This document shows positions 1 to 5,412 of a stretch of DNA of 7,755 bases, one piece after another. The notes below the pieces were generated by a model, which saw only the letters and a list, made by a program, of their open reading frames with translations, did no database searches and was not told the DNA's origin. Numbering within the stretch: position 1 is the first letter of the stretch; each line of letters begins with the position of its first letter. Source of the DNA: JANOZM01 sp031429355 (GTDB lineage Bacteria; Pseudomonadota; Gammaproteobacteria; Burkholderiales; Burkholderiaceae_E); contig JANOZM010000003.1 of assembly GCA_031429355.1 (NCBI GenBank), positions 1 through 7,755 of the forward strand. Direction: 5' to 3'. The position numbers and the translations under genes are program-made.

Positions 1-188
1 TGTGCTCATGCTTCCAGAATATTTGATTTGGCAAAATTTGGCAAGCTAGCCCTAAAACAACGCTGAGATCCACAATTGATGGTCAAAACACACCATTTTC
101 GTACAAGCCGTTCGGCCGATTGCCCTCAGCTGCGGCATCATTCAGCTTCAAACGATTGGGCAGATTCTTGACTATTTATGTTTTGGAG
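1..188. other. Unassigned left flank of the IS3-family element
   Basis: No gene is recognised here. On the minus strand a roughly 30-codon open stretch ending with a stop at 83-85 reads LPNRLKLNDAAAEGNRPNG and then LYENGVF. It could be the tail of a lost coding region but matches no family I know. I looked specifically for the missing C-terminal half of the PIN toxin that lies right of the IS3 element and did not find it in any minus-strand frame. Confidence 0.4.
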
Positions 189-221
189 CTAGCCAAAAAA
201 GTGGACAGTGCATACCTCTGA
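189..221 (+). repeat. Left inverted repeat of the IS3 element
   Basis: This 33-base end pairs with 1374-1406. Three blocks are identical between the ends when read inward: CTAGCCA at the tip, GGACAG in the middle and ACCTCTGA at the inner edge. Short diverged spacers of equal length separate them. By eye 22 of 33 positions match. The preserved blocks are the likely transposase-recognition parts. Confidence 0.8.
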
Positions 222-241
222 AGGGTAAATTAAAACTTCAG

Positions 242-246
242 AAGGA
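242..246 (+). promoter_or_regulatory. Ribosome binding site for the native orfA start
   Basis: AAGGA lies 6 bases before the ATG at 253-255, which is in frame with orfA. This favours 253 as the ancestral start over ATG 301 or 304, neither of which has a Shine-Dalgarno-like sequence nearby. The 253 ATG is now followed at once by TGA. Confidence 0.6.
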
Positions 247-252
247 AACAGC

Positions 253-531
253 ATGTGAAATCGATTTAACGAGCCGTTTAAGGCCGACGCGGTTAGCTTA
301 ATGATGCAGGGTCGCGGCGTTAGTGAGGTCAGCAAGTCGTTGGGTATTGGGCTTTCCACATTAGACAAGTGGGTTCGGAGCGCCAAAAATAAAAGTGGTT
401 CTTTGGCGCCAATGTTGACCGCAGAGCAAAAGCGATTGCGTGAGTTGGAGAAAGAAAACGCGCACTTGCGAGAGGTTAACGACATATTAAAAAAGGCGGC
501 AGTGTTCTTCGCGACCGATCCAAAGCGCTGA
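253..531 (+). pseudogene. IS3-family OrfA (HTH DNA-binding subunit), nonsense codon at codon 2
   Basis: OrfA of IS3 elements is the small helix-turn-helix protein that binds the inverted repeats and supplies the N-terminal part of the OrfAB transposase. The frame from 259 reads FNEPFKADAVSLMMQGRGVS followed by SKSLGIGLSTLDKWVR, a typical HTH_Tnp_1 pattern. A leucine-zipper-like segment follows, with the LRELEKENAHLREVNDILKK pattern. The native start at 253 has a good ribosome binding site but is followed directly by TGA (256-258). A CGA-to-TGA transition would explain this. Without that stop the protein would be about 92 residues. Translation could restart at ATG 301 or 304, giving 76 residues or fewer, but this drops the start of the HTH domain and lacks a visible ribosome binding site. 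A sequencing error at 256 is the main alternative. Confidence 0.75.
489..495 (+). other. Programmed -1 frameshift heptamer A AAA AAG
   Basis: AAAAAAG sits exactly in register for -1 slippage. The orfA codons are AAA (490-492) and AAG (493-495), preceded by A489. After slipping, the frame runs open through GGC GGC AGT and on past 531 into orfB at 543 without a stop. This is the standard IS3-family arrangement for making the OrfAB fusion transposase. GC-rich sequence just downstream may form a stimulatory structure, but I could not fold it. Confidence 0.8.
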
Positions 532-542
532 GGTACACGTTT

Positions 543-1406
543 ATGAAAAACCATTTGGATCAATACACAATGCTCGCGTTGTGCCAAGCGCTTGAGGTTA
601 GCAAAAGCGGCTATTACGGTTGGCGAAAGCGACCTGAAAAGAGTTGTTTGTTGGATCATAAGATTGAACAAATGCACGATCAGCATAAGGGGCGAATTGG
701 TGGGCCAGCGATGGCGCAGTACATCACCAAAGGTGGTTTTAGGACGAGTGCGAGAACCGTTGGGCGTCGAATGAAAAAGCTAGGAATAAAGGCTCGATTC
801 GCTAGAAAATTTCGATCAACGACAGATTCGAATCACAAGCTACCGATTGCAAATAACATTCTTAATCGTGAGTTTAAAGTTCAATCACCGGATCAAGTAT
901 GGGTGACGGACATTACGTATATTCTGACTGGTCAAGGTTGGTTATATTTAGCCGTAATGATTGACTTGTTTAGCCGCCGAATCGTTGGATGGAGCACCGG
1001 TGATCGTATCGACAAATACTTGGTTTGCAATGCTTTAGAGATGGCGTTAATGAGTCGTGGTTTCCCACGCGGAGTGATGATTCATAGTGATCGTGGTTCG
1101 CAGTATTGTTCTGAATTATTTGTTCAAATGACTCTGCAATACAAGCTACACCAAAGCATGAGTCGCAAAGGAAGTTGCTGGGATAATTCAGTTGCGGAGT
1201 CGTTCTTTGCGACGCTTAAGAAACAAATTATATTTGGCATTAAATACGGAACGCGAGAGCAAGCAAGACTAGCAATATTTGAATACCTTGAAGGGTATTA
1301 CAATCGAGTTCGCAGGCACTCGACGCTCGACTGGCTCACGCCAGTTGAGTTGGAAAACTTGTATGCAAATCGTTCAGAGGTTGTTTCTGTCCAACAAAAT
1401 GGCTAG
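543..1406 (+). CDS. IS3-family transposase catalytic subunit OrfB (DDE integrase core)
   Basis: This 287-residue protein is the catalytic half of an IS3 transposase, which cuts and joins the element ends by RNase H-fold chemistry. The N-terminal third (about 1-110) has the HTH_21-like region with SKSGYYGWRKRP. The rve integrase core follows, with VWVTDITYI carrying D123, HSDRGSQY carrying D183 and the CWDNSVAESFFATLKK segment carrying E219. That is the DD(35)E spacing of the family. The C-terminal YYNRVRRHSTLDWLTPVE motif is also intact. Length is normal and no frameshift is seen. The ATG at 543 lies 11 bases after the orfA stop, but the usual active product is the OrfAB frameshift fusion, so OrfB made alone may be a regulator. 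The stop codon is inside the right inverted repeat. Confidence 0.93.
   Translation: MKNHLDQYTMLALCQALEVSKSGYYGWRKRPEKSCLLDHKIEQMHDQHKGRIGGPAMAQYITKGGFRTSARTVGRRMKKLGIKARFARKFRSTTDSNHKLPIANNILNREFKVQSPDQVWVTDITYILTGQGWLYLAVMIDLFSRRIVGWSTGDRIDKYLVCNALEMALMSRGFPRGVMIHSDRGSQYCSELFVQMTLQYKLHQSMSRKGSCWDNSVAESFFATLKKQIIFGIKYGTREQARLAIFEYLEGYYNRVRRHSTLDWLTPVELENLYANRSEVVSVQQNG
1374..1406 (-). repeat. Right inverted repeat of the IS3 element
   Basis: Read inward on the minus strand this shows the same three blocks as the left end: CTAGCCA, GGACAG and ACCTCTGA. The last codons of orfB lie inside this repeat, and its TAG stop (1404-1406) is formed by the outermost bases of the element. The same bases also supply the artificial C-terminal tail of the truncated PIN toxin on the other strand. 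Confidence 0.8.
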
Positions 1407-1617
1407 TTCCAGCTGATAGTTGGGCAATGGAGAGTTCAGTTTTTAGCAATTGCTTGGCGAATTTTTTATAGTGCAATGATTCGACCAATTCGTCGAGCAA
1501 GACGCGGCTGGTATAGAGCTGCACTTGTTGTTCGCCTGCCATCTCGATCAAGCGGCCTGGAACGCCTTGCCAAAGAAATGCTGAAATAATGAGATTGGTA
1601 TCAACTACCAATCTCAT
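1407..1617 (-). pseudogene. PIN-domain toxin (VapC-like), 3' half lost at the IS3 junction
   Basis: The first 70 residues are the N-terminal half of a COG1569-type PIN-family toxin, a metal-dependent RNase of type II toxin-antitoxin modules. MRLVVDTNLIISAFLWQGVP carries the first acidic residue, D6, and YTSRVLLDELVESL carries E43. The later conserved acidic residues and the remaining fold, about 60-70 residues, are absent. The frame runs into the IS3 inverted repeat and ends after 23 IS-encoded residues (a 93-aa chimera, stop near 1336). The ATG overlaps the antitoxin stop as ATGA (1614-1617), so the pair was translationally coupled. With half of the active site gone the toxin should be inactive. 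The lost half is not present left of the IS. Confidence 0.85.
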
Positions 1618-1868
1618 GCAGCGGCCTGTTGTTTGCTGCGCCGTTGTTGACGAACAGCATTCACGCCTTCTTGGACCTCATCGATGGTCAATGGCTTACC
1701 ACCGGCAGCCGTTGCGCGAGCAGCGCCCGCCAAAATAGTTTGTGCTGCCTGCTTACGCATGGCATCGCGCAGCAGCTTAGCGAGGGCAGTCGATGTGAGT
1801 AGGCCCGCTGCTTGCGCTTCTCGGGCAAGGCGATCAGACAGGTTCAGCTTCAGTTCGAGTGTAGTCAT
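1614..1868 (-). CDS. Antitoxin of a PIN-type toxin-antitoxin pair
   Basis: An 84-residue protein directly upstream of and overlapping the PIN toxin by ATGA. The N-terminus (TTLELKLNLSDRLAREAQAA, then TSTALAKLLRDAMRKQ) fits a ribbon-helix-helix DNA-binding domain: one beta strand with alternating side chains followed by two helices. This is the usual DNA-binding and autorepression module of VapB-like antitoxins. The C-terminal part, rich in Ala, Gln and Arg and containing KPLTIDEVQEGVNAVRQQRR, would be the flexible toxin-binding tail. The start at 1868 has AAAGAAGAA a few bases upstream as a modest ribosome binding site. The gene looks intact and is now an antitoxin without a working partner here. 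Function is inferred from pairing and fold. Family naming (VapB or another RHH type) is uncertain. Confidence 0.8.
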   Translation of the reverse strand: MTTLELKLNLSDRLAREAQAAGLLTSTALAKLLRDAMRKQAAQTILAGAARATAAGGKPLTIDEVQEGVNAVRQQRRSKQQAAA

Positions 1869-1899
1869 GATGATTCTTCTTTAGTTGCTAAAAATACGG

Positions 1900-1910
1900 A
1901 TGGCCATGGC
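1900..1910. promoter_or_regulatory. Overlapping short palindromes upstream of the antitoxin
   Basis: ATGGCCAT (1900-1907) and GCCATGGC (1903-1910) are perfect overlapping 8-bp palindromes about 30-40 bases before the antitoxin start. Type II antitoxins usually repress their own operon through such sites, so this is a candidate operator. The evidence is position and symmetry only. I could not fix a convincing -35/-10 pair nearby. Confidence 0.25.
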
Positions 1911-1978
1911 ATTGGGGGATAGTACTTTCAAATGCTATTTTACTGCCTTATCGAGTGTTTTCGTTCAATAAATGGCCC

Positions 1979-2163
1979 GTAAACTTGATCGTCTGACAGC
2001 GCGCGGGCTTGTTTGTTTCGGCGAACGGGCCTTCCAAGCGCAAAATTGCCCCTCAATATCCGCATTAATCGGCTCCAATTTGCATCGCAAGCAGCCGCCT
2101 TCGCAGCCACAATGTTTGGGCTGAACTATTAAGTTGTTAATTTGTCTTTTTACACTTGACGCT
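1979..2163 (-). repeat. 3' terminal region of an IS91-type element (copy A), candidate oriIS end
   Basis: This is the non-coding stretch downstream of the IS91-type transposase stop (2164). It is repeated at about 7312-7495 in the same orientation. The inner part (from 2055) is nearly identical between the copies. The outer part (1979-2054) is diverged but alignable, both copies sharing CTTGAT, then TGACAGCG, then TCGGC with an A-rich ACGG segment. The shared similarity fades at the CTTG tetranucleotide (1983-1986 and 7315-7318). CTTG/CAAG is one of the known IS91 target tetranucleotides. In IS91 and ISCR elements the 3' end holds the replication origin oriIS, so this is the likely origin end. 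Confidence 0.55.
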
Positions 2164-2245
2164 TCAGAACGCCATTTGTCCACGCGCTGGCGCTCGGGGC
2201 GGCGGTTGCGGATCTAACCCAACGTGATTCAGGATATTGTCTATC
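2055..2245 (-). repeat. Direct repeat copy A (about 191 bp), partner at 7386-7577
   Basis: By eye this aligns end to end with 7386-7577, with about ten mismatches and one single-base indel, near 94% identity. It covers the last 27 codons of the IS91-type transposase plus its 3' non-coding end. Both copies point the same way and lie about 5.3 kb apart, so they could recombine and excise the intervening DNA. Confidence 0.9.
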
Positions 2246-2535
2246 GCTTGGCGCTGCAAGATCGCTGCAACAATTCTCAATTCACCTCCACAGTGCAGGC
2301 ACTGGGTCAGGTCTAAGTTGAACACCCGCTTCAATAGTTTGGCCCAACCCAGGCGCATCGGGCGACCGTGTTCGGGTGGCTCTTGGCAGTCGGTTGCCGT
2401 TGGCGTTGCGCTCATTGCTTTAGCGTTGTCTTGCGCTTGCGGCACGACCTTTGAGCGCCACTTCGCATTCGGTGCCAATACCCCGTGAAATCGAATCAAA
2501 TGAAGTCGTGGCCTTGGCACCAAAGCCGCAAGCCG
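2164..2535 (-). pseudogene. IS91-family transposase, C-terminal fragment (copy A)
   Basis: About 123 residues of the C-terminal part of an IS91/ISCR-type Y2 rolling-circle transposase. The diagnostic run is RLAALVPRPRLHLIRFHGVL followed by APNAKWR. It is followed by a Pro/Ala-rich linker, then LGWAKLLKRVFNLDL and a CxxC knuckle (CLHCGGELRIVAAI), then IDNILNHVGLDPQPPPRAPA. The N-terminal zinc-finger region and the HUH/Y2 catalytic core are absent. A TGA precedes the RLAALVP segment at 2536-2538, and sequence just upstream (about 2539-2550) looks like the same gene out of frame, so the fragment is frameshifted and truncated near there. No functional product is expected. Confidence 0.88.
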
Positions 2536-2660
2536 TCAACTCAACGAGTTCTTTTTTGTTGCACTTTGGGGGGAGTCCATATATGAAGTTGGGCACCGTA
2601 GCAACGCGAGGTGGTAGGACGTAAATGGGTGCCTATCCTTTATCTTAATTTCAAAACTTT

Positions 2661-3536
2661 TCACAGCAAGTATTGCCCCGTTACTTTTAGCGCACAAATT
2701 TTATTTTTTAAACGCAGGCGTGAACCCTCAAAGCGAGACCTATTTTCTGGATTTTTATCAATAAAGAAGTATGTATCGAAATCAGTGCCATAGAGATCAT
2801 GATTCTTTGCTTTAAAGTATCGCTTGATGTTTCCTAAGCTTATGTATTGACTTCTTTTTTTGTTTTGCTTGAAAATTTCGCGAGCTCGCTGCTCAAACAC
2901 ATCGTTTGAATATTCATTTTTGATCATGCTTAGAACAGTCATCTCATACCACTCCTCGGCCATTTCTAGGTGCCAATATCCAGAACTAAGGTTTTGATTT
3001 TTAAGATGAGTTACCGCGTTCGCAAAATCGTTATCCGCCACTAGGCTCTTATAAAACCCAAACATTGCCTTTCGTATTTCGTCGGGGTACACCGTTTCAA
3101 ATGGACCTAGCACCCCGAGAGCAGGAGCACGCTTGAGGTGACTACTAAGTTGCATTAGAAAGTGCGCGCCGTAGCAACATGAAAAGACCACAAACAAATT
3201 ACAGTGGGTGGCGGCGTTTAAATCGGCAGTAAGTGCTGCTACATCGCTCCAAGAAGTAGTACTTCCATTACTAAATTCGAGCCCATCTTCTTTATTGCCA
3301 TGACATTCGATGTGAAGTAGCGGAACGATTCCTTGTTCCGATGCTTGTTTAAGCAAATTTCGCATTTGAATTTCAAATTGTAGAAAATTTTCAATATTTA
3401 CAAGTTCAACAGGGAAGGTTGAATTTGAACAACTTGCCTCGTTCTCAACATACTTCAGTAAGTCATCGCCAGTCTTTATCTCATGGCTTTCGAGAGACTG
3501 AAAAATAACTAGTTTCGTTACATCGAAGCTGCTCAC
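2661..3536 (-). CDS. Caspase/CHAT-like cysteine peptidase, orphan
   Basis: A 291-residue protein that I assign to clan CD (CHAT or caspase-like) peptidases from its dyad context. VPLLHIECHGNKEDGLEF carries the presumed catalytic His (H79) after a hydrophobic strand. CNLFVVFSCCYGAHFL carries the presumed catalytic Cys (C121, or C120) after a second strand, about 40 residues later as in that fold. An acidic and polar segment with a Trp (TTSWSDVAALTADLN) lies between them, and LGVLGPFETVYPDEI follows. The C-terminal 100 residues are charged and helical with no family I recognise. It starts at GTG 3536, with an AGG about 8 bases upstream as a weak ribosome binding site. The nearest gene on the same strand is the GIY-YIG gene, about 0.8 kb upstream, so no operon is evident. 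Such peptidases often act in defence or programmed-death systems when paired with a sensor. None is adjacent here. A role is inference. Confidence 0.7.
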   Translation of the reverse strand: MSSFDVTKLVIFQSLESHEIKTGDDLLKYVENEASCSNSTFPVELVNIENFLQFEIQMRNLLKQASEQGIVPLLHIECHGNKEDGLEFSNGSTTSWSDVAALTADLNAATHCNLFVVFSCCYGAHFLMQLSSHLKRAPALGVLGPFETVYPDEIRKAMFGFYKSLVADNDFANAVTHLKNQNLSSGYWHLEMAEEWYEMTVLSMIKNEYSNDVFEQRAREIFKQNKKRSQYISLGNIKRYFKAKNHDLYGTDFDTYFFIDKNPENRSRFEGSRLRLKNKICALKVTGQYLL

Positions 3537-3549
3537 GGTTGCTGCCTAA

Positions 3550-3720
3550 CGAGGGTGTGAAATAAGTACGTTTAAAATTTTTGAAACTTGAATTAGGGGA
3601 TCCCTTGCCACAATGCTTGATTCGCTAGACGTTTTTCTGACGTTGTCATCTCATCACCTTTTTGTTCAAAAGCGTAAGACTAAACACGATCACTTATTTA
3701 ATCTATAACGCCAATGGCTA
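3550..3720. other. Region between the peptidase start and the IS256 remnant, no clear gene
   Basis: Apart from the possible IS66-type stub on the minus strand, no coding signal is visible here. The junction where recognisable IS256 homology begins (about 3721-3727) is abrupt, with an in-frame TAA at 3706-3708. This suggests the 5' part of that transposase was lost by truncation. I found no convincing promoter for the peptidase gene. Confidence 0.4.
3593..3649 (-). pseudogene. Possible 5' stub of an IS66-type accessory gene
   Basis: A minus-strand ATG at 3649, preceded by AAAGGTG at a good distance, opens an 18-codon frame reading TTSEKRLANQALWQ and then GIP before TAA. The EKRxANQALWQ pattern resembles the N-terminus of small IS66-family TnpA-like proteins, where the next expected part is a helix and HTH. 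That part is missing. It may be a truncated gene start, but this is too short to be sure. Confidence 0.3.
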
Positions 3721-3948
3721 AACGGTTACATTTATACGACCAACGCCATCGACAGTCTCAACACGCAACTACGCAAAATCATTAAAAACCGAGGCCACTT
3801 TCCAAACGACGACGCCGCGATTAAACTACTTTGGCTTGCACTTCGAAACGTGATGCAAAAAACCGAACGCAAAACCTTCGACTGGCGTAGCGCGATGAAC
3901 GAGTTTGCCATTCAGTTCGATGGTCGGCTCTTGTTGAACAGGGCTTGA
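3721..3948 (+). pseudogene. IS256-family transposase, C-terminal remnant
   Basis: About 75 residues of the C-terminus of a mutator-type (IS256 family) transposase. It starts at YIYTTNAIDSLNTQLRKII and continues KNRGHFPNDDAAIKLLWLAL, then DWRSAMNEFAIQFDGR, ending with TGA at 3946-3948. There is no start codon, and about the first four fifths of the protein are missing. The family carries its catalytic glutamate in the TNAIE motif. Here it reads TNAID, so even that residue is changed. The end region LLLNRA and stop look native. This is a dead remnant on the strand opposite to the two neighbouring cargo genes. Confidence 0.88.
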
Positions 3949-4339
3949 GGTAATTGTTGCTTAACCGCCTCGCCAACAAAAATTCGGATACGCTCAGCTA
4001 GTTTTGCTGTTTCTATTTTGATCTCTTACGGCCTACTCTATCGCCTAATTTCCGTCTTGGCCAGCTTCTCGATGTTATTAACCATGCGGTCTCTTGGGGC
4101 TTGTAGCGCGGCAAGTCTTAGGCCTCGTGCATGCGCTGATTAACTAACATTTGTCAATCATAACTCGACTACTGCCTAGTGCTCGTCTAAGTCATTTTTT
4201 TACAGCCTCAACCATCGGTTAATCTGTTCGCATGAATGAGGGTATTTCTTAGGTCGGGAGCTTCTTTCGCAAAATAAAACACTAATGGTTGCCGCAAAAA
4301 GGCACTTAAAGTTATTATCCCCAACAACCCAATGAAATT
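3949..4339. other. Non-coding stretch after the IS256 remnant
   Basis: About 390 bases with many stops in all frames and no recognisable protein, RNA or repeat. The first part may contain the old right end of the IS256-type element, but I could not find a matching inverted repeat because the left end is gone. I see no clear terminator for the minus-strand GIY-YIG gene that ends at 4340. Confidence 0.5.
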
Positions 4340-5143
4340 TTAAGAGCTTCGGTTTTGTGCGGAAACGTAGTGTTCGAGTACCTTCTGACGCGACCTCAAT
4401 GAGCTTTCATGCGATTGTTTTTCTTCTTCTAGTACCATCATCCTAACTTTGAACTCTTCTGATTTCGCTTTGAAACTTGCTCCACTAATGTATGAGTTGT
4501 ACCTAATCCACAAATCAAAAAAACCCACAACAAACGAAAAGATCACAAAATAACCAAATCCAACAAGAATCAGTGCACCGGCACTTCGGATACCAAATAG
4601 TTGACCCATTAAAAGTGTCAGAATCACAATGAATAGCCATCCTAAAAGCGACGGAGTCAAACCACCGATATTGTCAAAGTCCTCGTGTTTTTTGATTTCG
4701 ACTTGCAACGCCTTAATTTTCGACTCTGATAGCGTAACCATCAGTTTTTCTTGTCTAATTAGACCCTCCATACTGGCCCTTTTTTTGGCCTCTTCGTTTG
4801 CCTGATGCTGGCGAAGCCGTTGCGCTCTTTCAAGGTCAACCGAGTGAATAACTTTGATTTCAGCTGCCTCACAAACTCGATTTACCGCCTCAACCGCGTC
4901 ACTTACTCTAATTCGAAAAAATTCACGTTGCGCATTTTCGCGGGTGTTTTCTATCTCTCTGTGGACTAAGCGCTCTAGTTCTTGTGGTCGATCAACTAGC
5001 GCTTCGAAAGCGATTTCAAACGGGTGGGGAACGCTCGTATTATTTAGCTCGGCGACCCGTGCGTTAGGATCTCGATCCGTGTAGCCGATCTTTAAAACTC
5101 CAGGAAAGGCTCTATTCGTTAGTATGTACAGGTAACCACGCAT
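4340..5143 (-). CDS. Membrane-anchored GIY-YIG (T5orf172/MUG113-type) domain protein
   Basis: A 267-residue protein. Residues 1-95 form a T5orf172-type GIY-YIG nuclease domain: GYLYILTN supplies the GIY strand, VLKIGYTDRDPNARVAELN the YIG strand plus the conserved Arg (R29), HREIEN a conserved helix with H61 and E63, and REFFRI the end of the domain. Residues about 103-155 are a charged coiled coil (RAQRLRQHQANEEAKKR onward). Two hydrophobic helices follow, at about 166-184 (LLGWLFIVILTLLMG) and 188-213 (GALILVGFGYFVIFSFVVGF), then a second coiled coil to the end. The hairpin topology puts both ends on the same side, presumably the cytoplasm. GIY-YIG domains usually cut nucleic acid. A membrane-tethered form could act on incoming DNA or RNA, but that is inference. 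The start at 5143 has no clear ribosome binding site. Confidence 0.82.
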   Translation of the reverse strand: MRGYLYILTNRAFPGVLKIGYTDRDPNARVAELNNTSVPHPFEIAFEALVDRPQELERLVHREIENTRENAQREFFRIRVSDAVEAVNRVCEAAEIKVIHSVDLERAQRLRQHQANEEAKKRASMEGLIRQEKLMVTLSESKIKALQVEIKKHEDFDNIGGLTPSLLGWLFIVILTLLMGQLFGIRSAGALILVGFGYFVIFSFVVGFFDLWIRYNSYISGASFKAKSEEFKVRMMVLEEEKQSHESSLRSRQKVLEHYVSAQNRSS

Positions 5144-5412
5144 AAAATATAGCGATTAAAAATAGTGTTCAAAGTGAAGCGTTTGGTATTGGCAGACTGG
5201 TCGGCTCCTTAGATGGGCCCTGTGGAGTTCTTCGAATCTAGTGAGAGCGCAACTCTTGGATTCTCAGACTGAAGTGTTTTCCTCCGCGCAATTCACTTTT
5301 AACCCAGCCAATCAAATTAACGGCTACTCCGAACGAAGTATATGCGTAAAGCACTTCAAATTCAATGGCGCGAGGCTGTTCGTAGTGCAAATGTCCATAG
5401 ACATATTTGATT
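5144..5412. other. Non-coding stretch upstream of the GIY-YIG gene
   Basis: About 270 bases with no supported gene. It should hold the promoter of the minus-strand GIY-YIG gene. TTGAAC and TATATT occur on the minus strand with 15-base spacing, but the second motif almost touches the ATG, so a leaderless transcript or a different promoter is possible. The right edge is the breakpoint where IS91-type transposase homology begins (about 5413). Confidence 0.4.

Larger units (their letters stand above)
189..1406 (+). mobile_element. IS3-family insertion sequence, about 1.2 kb
   Basis: A complete-looking IS3-family element. It is bounded by matching imperfect inverted repeats and carries overlapping-frame orfA and orfB, with orfB in the -1 frame relative to orfA and a canonical slippery heptamer between them. 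The ends both read CTAGCCA inward; the exact boundary could be one base further in (190-1405), because CTAG is palindromic. Flanking tetranucleotides (GGAG left, TTCC right, or GAGC and GTTC) do not match, so no target duplication is visible. The element interrupts a PIN toxin gene on the right side only. I read this as insertion followed by adjacent deletion or recombination. OrfB keeps its catalytic triad, but orfA has a nonsense codon at position 2, so autonomous activity is doubtful. Confidence 0.9.

Noticed and set aside
189..686. 165-codon minus-strand open frame across the left part of the IS3 element
   Set aside because: It is antisense to orfA and the start of orfB, includes the inverted repeat and has no family signature.
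1965..2183. 72-codon minus-strand frame, and its counterpart in copy B, in the IS91-type 3' end
   Set aside because: The frame is partly shared by both repeats (KRQINNLIVQPKHCGCEGG), but it overlaps the transposase stop region in another frame and diverges outside. It is more likely terminal non-coding sequence, though the Cys-rich run conserved between copies is mildly notable.
2591..2633. GGCACC and GGTGCC inverted repeat downstream of the peptidase gene as a terminator
   Set aside because: Six-base arms are separated by 30 bases without a T-run on the relevant side. Too weak to call.
3544..3550. GCCTAAC (GTTAGGC on the minus strand) just before the peptidase start, and GTTGGGC at 2588-2594 beyond its end, suggesting an integron cassette
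   Set aside because: No partner core site at the right distance on the upstream side, and the possible pair 2539-2545/2588-2594 lacks the paired inner L boxes of an attC. Seven-base degenerate motifs occur by chance.
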